Below, piece by piece: positions 23,701-35,963 of a stretch of DNA of 64,000 bases. The position numbers and the translations under genes were made by a program. Each line of letters opens with the position of its first letter. Position 1 is the first letter of the stretch. The stretch is from Pseudisothecium myosuroides (Eukaryota; Streptophyta; Bryopsida; Hypnales; Lembophyllaceae). Where the stretch lies: contig OX637287.1 in assembly GCA_951799445.1 (NCBI GenBank), forward strand, positions 3,224,001-3,288,000, given 5' to 3'. The notes under the pieces were generated by a model. That model saw only the letters and a program-made list of their open reading frames with translations. It was not told where the DNA came from and ran no database searches.

Positions 23701-24997
23701 ACTTCTTCTGGTTGATAGGACTGTCATTGATTACTACGACCTCCGGAACAGAAGAGAAAATTCTTTTGATATCATCCACCTCCACAACGAAACCCTCAAA
23801 TTTGAGAGTCGTTCCACATATAATGTCCTTGCTCCCTCCCAGAAACAGTTCGTCAATCTTCTTTCCTTCATCGTCACAAAGGACTACCTGTCAAAATGCC
23901 ACTCATAAATAAGATAGAATCGCCATTCCACATGCTAGTATTGAATAAATAAATAATTAAATAACACTCCCAAATACCATCATAAACTAATCAAGCTCAG
24001 AACTCGTACCTTCTGTTCACGACCATTCTTCTGTACAAGCCGAACGACACCATCAAATTCTTTTTTCACTTTCTTGGTTGAATTGCTAGTGTAGGTTACA
24101 ATCCATTCGGTTCCCACTGCACAAACGAAGAAGGTACAACATGACAACCATGTGAATTCCCTTCTTCGAATAAGCAATTAAATCAACGGCATGACTCTAA
24201 CTACAACGTTTATTTCAATTACTGCAGGACGCACTAACTGTTTCAGATCACATCATTCTACTGCAATAAAATCAAATTCAAATTCTCTAAACGAATTCAG
24301 CGAAAAGAATACGTTCCTCCATCTCACTGAAGCCACCTCAAAACAGAAATACACTCTAGTAGAAAAACGCAATGTAATCAGTGCATCTTGCAGAAATTGA
24401 AAGTAAACGGTACAGTGGAGAGTACATTCCACTAGATTTCCATTAGATTTCCACAGCACAAAAAAAGCAGAGATAAAGTGACAAAAAACAAGTGGATTCT
24501 CAAAAATGATGCGCAATTCAAACATACGGCACCAAACGAACCTCCCCAATTCAAATTTCAAAGAAACAGCCAAATGTAGGTTCCTAAACAAATTGAGGGT
24601 CGGAATTCCAACCACTTGCAATCGAAGCTCGATCCGTCGGACGAGGCAAAGCGAGAGCAGAGCTGGTGCGAGCTGGAATGGAGGATCGGGGCGGCAGGGG
24701 CCCAATTGTCGAAGAACAACGGAGGCCGTCCTCCACGAGTTCCCCCACCTCGACGACATACGAATCGATCTCGAGGGTTTGATTGACTCGAACGTCATCG
24801 GCCTTGTGGACAATCTGCACTGCCAAAAGGGTCGAGCCGTCGGCGCCAGAGAGAAAGATCCTTCGGATCTTCTGCCCAGGCATGTAGCGGAGCGTGAGGA
24901 AGCCATCGAGCTTGCGCTTGGAAGGAGGTTTCGTGTAGACAACGTGCCAGCGAGTGCCGTCGGGGACACGGGCGGCCTCGGGGGCAGGGGCGGCCAT
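20713..24997 (-). CDS. Tandem DUF2439 (ZGRF1/Mte1-like) protein, ten exons
   Basis: Seen: exons on the minus strand are 24997-24613, 24116-24010, 23887-23668, 23390-23322, 23077-23006, 22883-22436, 22243-22149, 21914-21779, 21400-21322 and 21054-20713. The phases agree and sum to 650 residues. Residues about 15-88 (WHVVYTKPPSKRKLDGFL to VVEVGEL) and about 130-204 (EWIVTYT, EFDGVVRL, FVVEVDDI) are two copies of the same fold, DUF2439. The rest is not recognised; one stretch is acidic (ILDDEDF) and one is rich in Cys and aromatics (DFWEGYKLYCFGHYSHC). Known: DUF2439 occurs in human ZGRF1, yeast Mte1 and fission yeast Dbl2, which act with DNA helicases in homologous recombination. Inference: a nuclear DNA-repair partner; no helicase domain is visible. 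The start is placed at MAAPAPEA; an upstream in-frame ATG at 25081 would add a hydrophobic leader. The exon 1 donor is weak (24613 or 24616). Confidence 0.8.
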
Positions 24998-25731
24998 GAG
25001 GAAGAGGCGACATGAAAGAGGGAGCAAGGCAAGGAGCAAGCCGGGGAGCAAGCACGCCGGCGTTTGAAAGTGCAACGACAACTCGGCCGCGGCGTCAAGG
25101 TCACGCTTCTACAGGCCCTGCCGGATGCCGTGGCACGCTGCCACGACTTCGCCTCTATGCGGCGCGTTAACCATTACAAGCCCACAACCGGAGGGAGAAA
25201 AATAGAATTCAAACTCACTTCAATTCCTCTCAATTCCCTCAGAATTATGTATGTTTTATACATGGGTATGTTTTTTTTTGTCACTTCTTCAATATACACT
25301 TCAACGTTTCAATATCAACAATGTATTGAATTTTTTTTTAAACTGCATTTTTTTTCATAAAAATGTTTGGGATCAACAGGATGAATGGGATTATTGCAAG
25401 ATTAGGGACAATTGATAGTGGCATTTGAGCATGATATTCTAGAATGTCATTCACATGAAGGTCATGATAACCAGGTTTGAGTATAAGTTACAGTAATTCA
25501 AAAGCTGATTGGATGGATGTAAATCATGTGAGAAAATCTCCATTGAAATATCTCTACTTCTACCTAGACTAGGTGAAATTATTATTCTTGACTGTGCGTC
25601 TTCCAGATCAGCAAATTAACCGTTCGCTTCTTAATTCTTTCATCTACCATATCAGTTTCAGCTAGTGTCGGTTGAGCTTCACATTCTGTTCGCACCTGCT
25701 AATTCGTTACAACTCTCACGATCAGTCTGAG
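24998..25731. other. Shared upstream region of divergent genes
   Basis: CpG-rich near 25000-25180, then AT-rich. It separates the divergent DUF2439 (-) and zinc-finger (+) genes and may carry control elements for both. No other gene is visible. Confidence 0.45.
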
Positions 25732-25739
25732 TATAAATA
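25732..25739 (+). promoter_or_regulatory. TATA box of the zinc-finger gene
   Basis: TATAAATA in the context GAGTATAAATACATTC, about 170 bases upstream of the start codon. This fits a TATA box with a transcription start near 25765. A TTCTCTTGTTCAG/A just before the ATG looks like a splice acceptor, so the leader may contain an intron. Confidence 0.6.
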
Positions 25740-25906
25740 CATTCAGTGTGTCAAGACAGTGTGTGCAGTGTCAGTCAGATCAATCTGTTAAGTGTGAGGA
25801 TTAGAAAACAACTCTTTCTGGTTTTCTAGGATCTGCCAAACTCACGCAGCAGGGTTGGTGATTTCGTAGTGCTAGCATTGATCGGAAGATCATTCTCTTG
25901 TTCAGA

Positions 25907-27443
25907 ATGGGTGAATCAAGCGCTCAAAACAACCTCCAGCTCTGGGCTGAAGGTCCTCACATCTGCAATGTGGATGCACAAATGATGCCTCACTACAAAA
26001 TCCAGGCTGTGTGCACTCACGAGGATTGTGAGGAAACCATTCCCTTCACCATGGGATTGGCAAGAGACATGCGCAAGCATTTCAACGAGAAGCATCGTCT
26101 GCTCTGCAAAGCATGCAAGAAGGAAGACTTCACTAGCAAGGAGGACCTGGAGGAGCACTTGAAATCAAATCACGGAGATAGCTTCTGTTCTGAGTGTCAT
26201 GCCTCGTTCAATATGACATCGGCCATTGCTATGCACGTAAGCAGGCTCACCGATTCCTACATTTTAAAGCTATTTAATTAACAATTTGCAGTGCATGCAC
26301 AAGTCAGTTAAGAAAAATGTCTCTTGATAGTATGTCGCAGTCTGTACAAAAGTCTACATTTAAAGTTTACAGATTGTTACATACCTGATAATCAATTTGT
26401 TATAAACCTGATTTTAACGCAGATAGAGAGTCCAAAGAGTTCTTGCTCGGTCACACCCCAGGCTTTGGTGAGCGCCTTGCGCCGAATCCAGGCAGACGTG
26501 AAAGATTTGGATAGACCGAAAGACGAGACTGATCCAAACGCGGTCTACTCGCCTATCAGATGCAGCTATGGCGATATCAAATGCAGCCCTGAAGAGATCA
26601 TGTAAGCTGCTTCTTTGAATTTAAACGACATTTGCTTTGAGTTGACGCCTAAAGCTCTTCATTGTGAACTTCTCTGAAATAACAATCTAGAGTGTCATGC
26701 ATACTATCATCGACTGTAGCACACTGGTCACACTATTTCACAGTGAAAAAGTTGGGACCCAGGTGAACAGAGGTTTGAGTGCATTTACCTCAGTTAAAAT
26801 AATAGGAAGCGCTACCTCACTGTGGATAAAACAGGTTTCTAAAACTGAAGGAGTTCAGGCGGACGCTATTGCGTGCCCACAAGGAAGCACTGAGCCACAA
26901 GCAGCAGGAGATTGGGCACCCACCAACGCCAGCTAGTGGGACTACTTCTGTGCACAATACGAGCAGTGGCTACTGCAACAGCAGTTACTCTTCTCCTCAT
27001 GATTCAGTCTTTCAAAGTGGATTCGGGCATGTCAAAGGCGCCAGTGGCTCCGACCTGGCGTTGCAAAACAAACCCAGTGGACTAGGGCATGTCAAAGGCA
27101 TCGGCTGCAGCAGCTACGCTGCTGCTCCCAGTTCTGTGGATCCCAAATCGTCCAATGGATCAGGCAATCATGATAGCCCTCAGCTGAGAGGTGATCAGGA
27201 CCGATTCGATCAGGAGAATTGGGAATGGACCTGCGCCTCTTGTACGGTTAAATTCACCAGTAAGTTCACCCAACTGTAACTCTTTGATTGCTCAGCAGAA
27301 ATTGTCAACCGAGATAATCCCATTCCTCTTGAACTCGGATGCTGAGAGAAATTGCTTGGTGGAATTGTGCAGCCCTCTCCAAGCTGCTGCAGCATGTCGA
27401 AGCACGAGTGAAGGACAGCTGGTGGAAGTCCATGAACAAGTGA
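25907..27443 (+). CDS. C2H2-type zinc-finger protein, four exons
   Basis: Seen: exons 25907-26236, 26423-26601, 26859-27259 and 27373-27443 join in phase to give 326 residues. The N-terminal part has three finger-like units: CTHEDCEE with H-x4-H (MRKHFNEKH), CKACKKEDF with HLKSNH, and CSECHASFNMTSAIAMH cut by an intron. A fourth unit near the C-terminus spans an intron: WTCASCTVKFTTLSKLLQH lacks the usual final His. The middle is Ser/Gly-rich and has SGFGHVKG and SGLGHVKG about 26 residues apart. Known: C2H2 fingers bind nucleic acids or proteins. Inference: a nuclear regulator; target unknown. A 15-nt phase-0 micro-exon at 26292-26306 could complete the third finger. An in-frame ATG three codons upstream (25898) is possible. 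Confidence 0.7.
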
Positions 27444-27897
27444 GGCTTGGAACTGATGAAGTCGAAGAAGCAGGGGAATCTTCATACTTACGAGACAAAA
27501 TCGGAGATTAGTCCGTCGGGAATATACAGCGGAATTATGCAATATTATGCTAGTCTACCAGATAGATAAGTATAACCAACAGCAATGCCGGTGTTACCAA
27601 CAAAGCTCTTTTAACATAAGTTGAGAATTCAACAGAGAGAGCAAAAGGTCGGCATCACAATATATACCGGCATCTATACACCACAAACTGAAACTGTGAG
27701 ATAAGCCACTGGCTGAAAGACTTTGAACTGTGGCAATTTTGATCTTTCCAATAAAATTTGAATTTTTGAGCATTATATTGACATGAGGAATTTGGAGCCC
27801 ATTTTAATATACTTCACATAGAATATTCTTCAGCTCAATTCTACAAATTCTTATTAAAATAAGCTCCGCCCTCAAAACCCTAATTTCTTCCACAAAA
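27444..27897. other. 3' flank of zinc-finger gene
   Basis: Probable 3' untranslated region with an AATAAA near 27750. No other feature. Confidence 0.4.
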
Positions 27898-28180
27898 ACA
27901 CAAACGAATTACACTGTTTTGCCGGCCACAGTCCCACTATAACGACCCGTATCTCGCAGTGGTCATTTCTAGGACAATATTACAGGCCATGTTTGTGAAA
28001 TGGACGCAACAAAAGCATACTAAATCACCATTCCAGAGTACAAAACACAAACGAAGTACACTGCTATGCCGGCCATAGTCCCACTATAACGACCCGTATC
28101 TCGCAGTGTTCATTTCTAGGACAATATTATAGGCCGTGTTTGAGAAATGAAACATACTGAATTACCATTCCAGAATACAG
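27898..28180. repeat. Two-copy tandem duplication, 147-bp unit
   Basis: The unit starting ACACAAACGA at 27898 recurs at 28045. Both contain GTCCCACTATAACGACCCGT and CATTTCTAGGACAATATTA. The copies differ at several bases and by a small deletion near 28150. Non-coding. Confidence 0.85.
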
Positions 28181-30309
28181 AATGAACATACAGATTTACC
28201 ATTCCTCTACTCGCGGCGGTTCTCAAGCTAGCTCTGCAGACGGAGATTTTCCCCTTTGCTTTTCTTTTCCTTCAGCTCTTCCCATGTAGTGCTCAAAATC
28301 ACCGCGGATCGATTTTGATGTACAACTGTTTATACAATTGACTCGCTCTGATCCGCGGAAATATTGGCACTGTATGGAACTGCTGATCACACCCCACTTT
28401 GCAGTACTCCATCCTTCCTCGAATTGTAAACTAACTTGTGCTCGGGAAACCACATCAATCTCTAGCGGCGACTTCTCTACTCCACGCCTAGCAACATCGT
28501 TGCCTCTGAAACAGCTCGCAATGAACTGGAAACTTAGGGTTACAGTACGAAACCCTGGTTGGGCAGTCCTCGTGGATGAAAAAAGAGATCGTCAATGAAT
28601 CTTCATCCTCAAGTGGCTGTAAGGTGAGGAAATATCTGCACGGTGGATCAATGAAGGTTCACCTCTTTATTAGTGTCACAGCCAATGCAGGTGATAATAA
28701 GGAGTTGTGAAATAGCAACTTCAGTACTGTGGTGGTGGTATTTTTATGTTTTTTTTATATTACCGATTTTCAAACTACCGGTGCTGATTTCCTTGAATTA
28801 ATGGTTTTCCATGCGTGTATTAAGTGAATTATTTTTGTAAAATTACTCATTGTAATATGATAGCATTCTATATAAAAGTAACATTACCTTAGGGTCATAT
28901 GAAATCAATCAAGAAGGTCATTTAACCTTTGAAGGAGGCTAAGATAAAAAAGTGTCCGATAGATGACTTCTTTGTAGAAACAAAGACTCTGCCTATTGGA
29001 TCAAATACACAATAGTCCATCCTAAATATTAAAACATTAAATAATATTCTCCACAAAAGTTTACATCCATGTTAAATAAACTTAATGAATAACTAGAACT
29101 TCTAATTACTTTTTCCATGATGTTTAATAGTACGTGCTTGTGAGACTAATAAAATGAACCACACTAAACAATCTTTATGGCGTAATACACATATAATTAT
29201 AATATACAAAAATAATTCTCTTTTGTCAAAATTTATAACCTTATATAAGTTCATTTTGTAATACGCACCAGTAAGACAAATCGGTGTATGTGAAAGTTGA
29301 GATTAACTTATGACTCTAAACCACCCACCTTCTTTCCAACCCCATGGCCACGTGCCATTCAAAGTGACAATAAAGGGTTAGAAAAACGAGGATGTGATAT
29401 TAGAGAAGAGGAAAGCAAAGACGCCTCGCCTGAATTCAGATAGGGTGCGGATAAACTGTCTCAAGGCACACAGTCTGCTAGCGAGAGTCCAAAGGAAACA
29501 CAAGAGTCGCAGTGAACGACAATCGAATTGCACGCAATTGAAGTTCTGCACCGACGGCAAGCATTGGCGATGGCAATGCACGCCTTGCAGGCCAGCAGTC
29601 TCGTTGTAATTCAGACTACTGTCAGCATGTTACGGCGTTTCAAAGTCTAGGTGCAACAATTTTTCACAATCCTCGCACTTCGCTCACCGGGAATTTCCGA
29701 TTTTCTAAGGAAGAGGTGAGCACCAGTATATTGAACCGACACAAGAAATTTCTCTTCTTTTGCGGAATGTTTTTTTCCTCTTTACTTCTGCAACTTCCAT
29801 TTTACACTTGTTTGTGTGGAAATTTAGGGTTTACAGGGGTTTTGTGGAGGTTTTAGAGGATTTTAGCAGTCTAGATCGCAGAGTTCGAATGGGTTGTGGA
29901 TGATGAAGTGGGAAGCGGCATTTCCCGGGCAGCAGGCCTTTGTGATATAGAGAATGGTTGTGGAGTAGTTTATTTTGGGTTCACTTCTGCGGCATTCCAC
30001 TGTATATCGGCTTGTTCGTGTTGAAATTTGGGGTTTATCGGGGGGTTTGAGGAGGTTTTAGAGGTTTACATCAAGTCTAGGCCGTAAAATAATTTTTTTA
30101 GAATGAGTTGTGGATGGTGAATTGAAGGTGACATTTTTCGCCTTTGCGTGCATGCCATTGTGGTATGGAGAGATTTAGCAGAGTGATTCAAGAGATTTTG
30201 AGAGTGGAAGGTGGTGGAAGGCGGGCGAGAAAGAGTGGAGTCGAGGAAAACAGGTCGAGAGGGAGAATAACCGGTAGAAATTGAGCTGTTGTACTTATCG
30301 TTGTAGGTC
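28181..30309. other. Spacer and leader region of the 30.3-kb gene
   Basis: No supported gene. The stretch from about 29380 is GC-richer than the AT-rich part before it and has TTTAGGGTTT and GGGGTTTA motifs (29826, 30030), typical of a plant 5' flank. Short open frames here carry no recognised domain. Confidence 0.35.
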
Positions 30310-33300
30310 ATGGCGACAACGGTGGCTGCCGGGATGCAAGCTAGGGTAGCGACGGCGCATCAGAGTGGAGGAACTATAGCCGGGAGTGGTCCCACTTCGA
30401 CATTTCTTTCTCGCAGTGTTTGGAGAATCAATTGCCCCAGAAAGCAGCTTGTGCGGCGGGGAACGAGATGTGAAGCCTCGGGCAAGGGTTTCAATGGACT
30501 GGCGGAAGAAGCACGTCGAAGTGCTGGTGAGGCAGCTCGTGCTATTGGCAGGAAAGCTGACCAGGTTTTTGACGATGTGCAGGGCAAGGTATGAATGTCT
30601 GTTCCTTCTCCATTGAAATGATGCCTTACTTGCCCTTTCCTTACTCTGTATTGGAGCTTTTGTATCGAGAGCGAGGGATAGAGCTCAGGTTCTATCACCT
30701 TTTTTCATATTTCTGCTGCAGAACTTGGTTCTATATGTCGACAATATCAGAATCTGAAATATGTTTTTCAATTTAAAATAGATAGTTGCATCATCTTATG
30801 ACGGCAGTGATGTCGTTTTCTCTGCCTGCAGAGAAAGAGATAAATGCTTGGAAAGTCATGCTCATGATTAATATCTTACGATGGATTGGATAATATTTTA
30901 AAGCACTCTCATATGCAATGGCACCTCTTCTATGGCAATGTGTTGATTAAAATAATTGAAATGTCGTGGTGTGAAGTAATAGTAAACCCCTGGTTAAATT
31001 TTAGTGGTGGATTTTTTTCCTGCGGGCGTTAAGTATTAACAGATCAGATTCTTTTATTAAAATCCGACGAACTTTACATTTTCCTGCAAGATATTCTGGC
31101 TTCTTGTGAGAGTGTGTTTGTTGGTTTTGAGAAGTTAGGAGCCCATTGACTTAGCAGTGGAAGACTTTTCCACAGGCTCAGCGAGTAGCGCAAACTGCAA
31201 ATTCGAAGGTTGAAGAGATGACCCAAAGGCTTGGCATTGAGGAGCCTCTATCGCAGTACATGGCAAAGAAAGGCAAGGAGATAAGGTCGGAGATGGTGGG
31301 CACTGCCGAATCCGTGTACAGCAGTGTGGTAGCTGTATCCAGTCGGCCCTTGGTCAAACGAAGTATCATTGGGTTTCTCATGTTTTATGCTTTCTCTGTC
31401 GTATGGGCTGCACGTATCTTGCTCTTCGATAAGAAGTCTGAAGAGGCACGAGAGCGGTTTGGGCGGGAGCTTCGACTTCAGAAGCTGAGAGAAGGAGGTG
31501 TATCGGCTCCTATCGCAAGAACACCTCTTGATTTCACTGAAATTAAAGTGAATGGTCGAAACGTGCAGTCAGCCAATGATGAGGGGTTTCTAGAAAAGGT
31601 GCGAAAAATTCAGGGCATGGCCCGTGCAGTTCGTGTCGCTGAGCAGGAAGTGTTCTCTCCATCTGAGAGCGCGTTTGTCAGCATCTCAGGGAAGGACCCA
31701 ATTCCAGACTCTGAGAAGAAGCAGTCCTCGGTTCCCACCAACAGGAAAGATTTGCTGAAGAAAAAGAAGGGAAGGAAGGAGACACCCCTTGAGATCCAGG
31801 ATGGGCCAGGTGGTTTGGATAACAAGGTTTCCGCAAAAGTAGAGAAGTCTATTGATGGCAATGAGCACGCCAAGCTAGTACATGAGCCTGAACCCTCTGT
31901 AACAGCTGACCCTTTGAGACCGGTCGTTGAGTCTCCGTCAGCAATTGAGGCTGAAGCTACCAAGAACGTGTATACTTCAGAGACCTTGCAAAGCCAGGTT
32001 TCTAAAATTGAGGCTCTAGACTCGATTGCAGCTCGGAGTAGTGACGCACAGCTACATCTCAAAGGAGATGTGGTGCCGTCTTTGAACGGCAATAGTAAGC
32101 CGCACCGTTCCCCACCGAATGTATCTGCAAAAGATGGAAAACCAACGCCATCGACTTTGGGCAATGTGACTCCGACTTTCAACGGTGCAGCAAGATCGGT
32201 GCCCCCAATGAGAAGTCAACCGCAGAAGTTCAAATCTATGCGTGTTATTACATCTCCAGAGGAAGCTCGAGCCAGAATTGCTGCTAGAAAGGCCAAGGAT
32301 GGAAGTTCTTCTGCAAAAACAACCTCCACGAGGCCTACGTTTCCGAGGATAAACGTTCCAGCTCTTGAGTCGGTTGCAAGTGAATTTGGAACTGATTCGG
32401 AAGACAGTCAACCAGTAGATCAAGCGGGGTCCATGGAGAAAGATAAGGTTAGTGTTAGCGGTGAAGATAGTCAGTCCTTTAAGGGGAACAAAGCGGGTTC
32501 GAAGTATTCTTCTTCGCGAGAGAAGAAACAAGTGCCGGCGTCTGCCGAGCAGGAGGAAGAAGAGGCGTGGATGCGAGATGAAGTGTTGCGAAACATTGTG
32601 TTGAAAGTTCGTGACAACGAGGAGGCCGGCCTCGAAAGTTTTCATGGTCTTGACTCGGAGGCCGAGCAGAAGTTCTTCAAAGGGCTGGAACGCAAATTCG
32701 AGCGTGAGGGAGAAGCTGTGAAGAATTGGATTCAGGATCGTGTGGAGAATCTAGACTATGGTATTGGTGGCGTGGGAGTGGATGACCCTCCGGAAAGCTT
32801 TGTTGCCAGATGGAAAGATCAAGACGACCCTGAAAGAGCCAAAAGGTTTGCAAAATTTCAAGAGGACCGCAGACGAATTCTCGAGAAGCAAATGGGCATA
32901 TCTCAAACAACGGACGACACATCTAGTGCCTCAACATCACCAAGCCCTGCTTCAAAATCTTCTCAAACAACAGACCGCCCCTCTAGTGCATCAACATCTT
33001 CTTCGCCAAGCCCTGCTTTAAATCCTTCTCAAACAACAGGTCGCCCTTCTAGTGCTTCAACAGCTTCACCGTCCCCTCCAAGGCCTGCTTCTGCCAAGGA
33101 CATAACCAAGAAGGAGGATGCAGCGAAGGAGAGATTGCAGTCGAATGGGAATGCATCGGGTAGCAAGACGATTGTCACGAGCAGTGGTAAACAAGCCAAG
33201 CCTGTTCCACGAGAATGGCAGCACACGAAGAAGTGGGGGCAAGAGCTTCAACAGAAGTACGATCTAGAAACTGACACAGAGAAGCGTTCACTGATGGAAG

Positions 33301-33971
33301 AGGTGGGTCAGGACCTGGACAGATGGATCACAGAGGATGAAATTGAGGAGGCCAGTAGGTTGTTGTCGCAAGGGTTACCGGGGGAGCAAGAATACGTCCG
33401 AATGCATTATGAAAAGACCAGGGAGAAGATCAGTAAGCAGCATGAGATGTTTGGATCGGGAGGAATGCTCAACAAGTACGGGGAGTACAAGGAGACAAAG
33501 AAGGAGCCAGAGCTATGGTGGTTAGATCTGCCCTATGTGTTATGCATTGGGCTCACCACCTCTTCCGATGATGGCACTAGCAGTTGGGGGTTTTATTCTC
33601 TTGATATGACTCCGGACTTTGCAGGAATGGAAGAAGGCCCAACGTCGACATACAATCACACTGTAGCTTTTCAAGACCAGAAAGATGCTCTCAACTTCTG
33701 TGGATTGCTACTCTCGGAGCAATACTCGGCAGACGTCATCCCCCTTGCTCCCAAGGATCTGTACCAGGACGCCAAGCAGCAGGGATTCAAAGTCACTGTG
33801 ATCAAGAAAGGGCAGCTGGGACTTGTGCCTGGGCAAGCCTTGGATGATGTGGAGCAGCGCTTGATTGAAATTGGAAGCTCTATTTACTGGGAGGAGCTCG
33901 AGCGGGCACGCTCCATTGACATCGATGCAGTTCTCGATGAAGGCTTGGGTTATGGGAGACCATCTCGTTGA
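30310..33971 (+). CDS. Chloroplast-type membrane protein, EMB1703-like, two exons
   Basis: Seen: exon 1 30310-30588 and exon 2 31176-33971 join in phase 0 (AAG/GCT) for 1024 residues. The first about 55 residues are rich in Ala, Ser, Thr and Arg with few acidic residues, like a chloroplast transit peptide. An amphipathic Ala-rich stretch follows. One membrane segment lies at about 156-177 (SIIGFLMFYAFSVVWAARIL). Next comes the conserved motif LDFTEIKVNGRNVQ, then a long charged, low-complexity region, and a conserved C-terminus from about 874 (WWLDLPYVLCIGL, then ADVIPLAPKDL and VIKKGQLGLVPGQ). Known: the C-terminal pattern resembles the plant EMBRYO DEFECTIVE 1703 family, plastid proteins needed for embryo development; I recall this from the family and could not search. 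Three in-frame Ser/Thr-rich repeats lie at 32901-33090. The gene looks intact. Confidence 0.82.
32901..33090 (+). repeat. In-frame minisatellite inside the EMB1703-like gene
   Basis: Three copies of a 60-66 bp unit start at 32901, 32961 and 33027 with TCTCAAACAAC. Each encodes SQTT, three variable residues, then SSAST and a Ser/Pro tail. The units are multiples of three, so copy number can change without breaking the frame. They lie in the disordered linker before the conserved C-terminus. Confidence 0.9.
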
Positions 33972-35802
33972 TGCTGGTTTTGGAAGTTTAGGTTATGTTA
34001 GAATCATGTTATTCTGTATTCTTCATCAACGACATAAAGCTTGATGATGTTTCACAATGTCTCTTCTCGTCAAAGGAAGTCCCACCTGTTTTTGCAACAG
34101 CCTTTGCCTTTTCTGTGTGCTGGAAATGGCTGCATAGAATTCTTGAATGGAGATCCTGACACCTTGAGCCCACCTGATGATTAATGAAGAACCACAGCGT
34201 CCAAGAAGCTCCGTTCCTCTGACATCATTTTTTGACACACTTTCTTTTTGAAATTTTCCATATTCTGGCTTCTATCTTTTCTACGAATACCTCAATTTCA
34301 TTATATCGGTCATGAAGGAAGGCTGCTTTTTGAAAGTTCATGCTTGAATGAGGAGATATTTGCAGTAAGTATTTGCATGTTTTAGGACAGTGTGACCAAT
34401 GTTTTGATTGCAGATGATAGCAGGAAAGGAAAGTGGATGCTACCGGGGCGAAAGTGCCTGGGAATGCTTGAAGCAGCTGCGGATGATTGCACTCGTAGAG
34501 AGTAGTTGACGACGTTAATTATGTTGGCACAGTACGTTTTATGATGTGGGTTTCCTGGCTTTGTAAGTGTTTGAGGGAGTTCTTGGTTGTTGTATTTTCA
34601 GTCCAGGAGTTAAAGCTTTACAAATTGGTCGTGTAGCTTCATATTGATCTCAGTGAAATTGGTGCTGTCTCCGTCACCTGACTGAAACCTCAGATCTATA
34701 ATAGTCCTAGTTTTTAGTGCAAATGTAATTGCTACGAAAGACCTCATGTTGTGTACGTTTCGATTTCGACGTACTGTACGGTTCACATACTTTTTGTGTG
34801 GTTATAAAGGCACGATTGACCGAGTTCTTATGATGGCAGATCGAGTTCTGATGATTTCCTGACTCTTCTTATATGTCAACGGGTTATTTCTGTTCCACTG
34901 TCATTGACCAATATGATCAAGCAGTGGATGTTTGTACTCTGTTTTATGTCACTCACTCATGTGCTCGTTATGAGTTGTCCTGCAGTTGCAGTCTTTTCTC
35001 AATAGGAAGTTTCGAAGGGTGCTCGTCTTAAAGCCTTCCAGTGGCACCTGCTACGAAGCAGCGTGTGAGTCGCAGCGTGTTTATAGGCATCCAAGTAGAC
35101 TTCTCACCCTAGTACGATGGTCTTACAATTAATCGTGTAACATCCGTTGCTATACTGCGTGCTGGATTTTGTCATGTAATTAGTGAAAACTGTCAAAATG
35201 ACGTCAATGTGGTTTTCTCTTTCTGGATGAGGATAACTCAACTAGTAACTCACTATAAGGTAGAGGATGCTATTTATGTCTCCGTAAGCATTTTAAATAT
35301 ATGTAGGAGTGCAAGTTTGGGTAATGCATAGAATTTATGGAGAGATCTTTGGGTACAAGAGCTACCTCTGTCGAAATAAAAATTTAACGCCATGTGTGAA
35401 CTTCGTGTGGAATTTCGAAGTGAAAATTTGTAGACCACGGGCACCTTCTAATATTTTCTTGGCAAACAAAGAACTTCTCAGAATTAAACAGGTTTGTGCT
35501 TGTGTCTAGATGTCCATTCTAATTGAGAGTTTTGGAGCACTTTAGGGACATTATTAATGTGTGAACTTACAAGTTCTTCCATCATGACAGAGAATAAGAA
35601 ACCAGTTCCTCTTATCACACTAATCTCGCACGCTGTTATCGCGGAAGCTGTTGTTTCTATTCGCAGCTCCATGATTATGGACTATAAGTTGGGGCTCCTT
35701 TCATCCGACAATTCAGAGAGTTGTAGTGATTAAGGTAGGCCTTGGGTCACATTCAACCACGCTCATTGAATGTGCGTTTCATCTCGGTTCCAGGGCTCTA
35801 GA
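33972..35802. other. Spacer between EMB1703-like and pectinesterase genes
   Basis: Starts with a probable 3' untranslated region. No supported gene, RNA gene or repeat. Confidence 0.4.
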
Positions 35803-35808
35803 TATATA
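35803..35808 (+). promoter_or_regulatory. Probable TATA box of the pectinesterase gene
   Basis: TATATA in CTCTAGATATATACATATC, about 155 bases upstream of the start codon, at a plausible distance for a plant promoter. Confidence 0.4.
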
Positions 35809-35963
35809 CATATCTTCAGTCTCGTACTTCCTGGGTTCTGTTTAATAGTGGATTCAGGCTCCTGTTAGCAGTTTCCGCTTCGTCTGTACCAAATGAAAGG
35901 TGTGGTTGATAGAAATTGTGCCTAACAAATTGCGCTGGACATGATCTGTGTCTAGCTAATTCA

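Noticed and set aside
24253..25104. 283-codon open frame on the minus strand over exon 1 of the DUF2439 gene
   Set aside because: It is a different frame from the one with the DUF2439 motifs, runs through the first intron and has low-complexity Ser/Pro/Arg composition. The spliced frame explains the region better.
32052..32645. 197-codon antisense frame in the EMB1703-like gene
   Set aside because: Antisense shadow of a long real coding exon.
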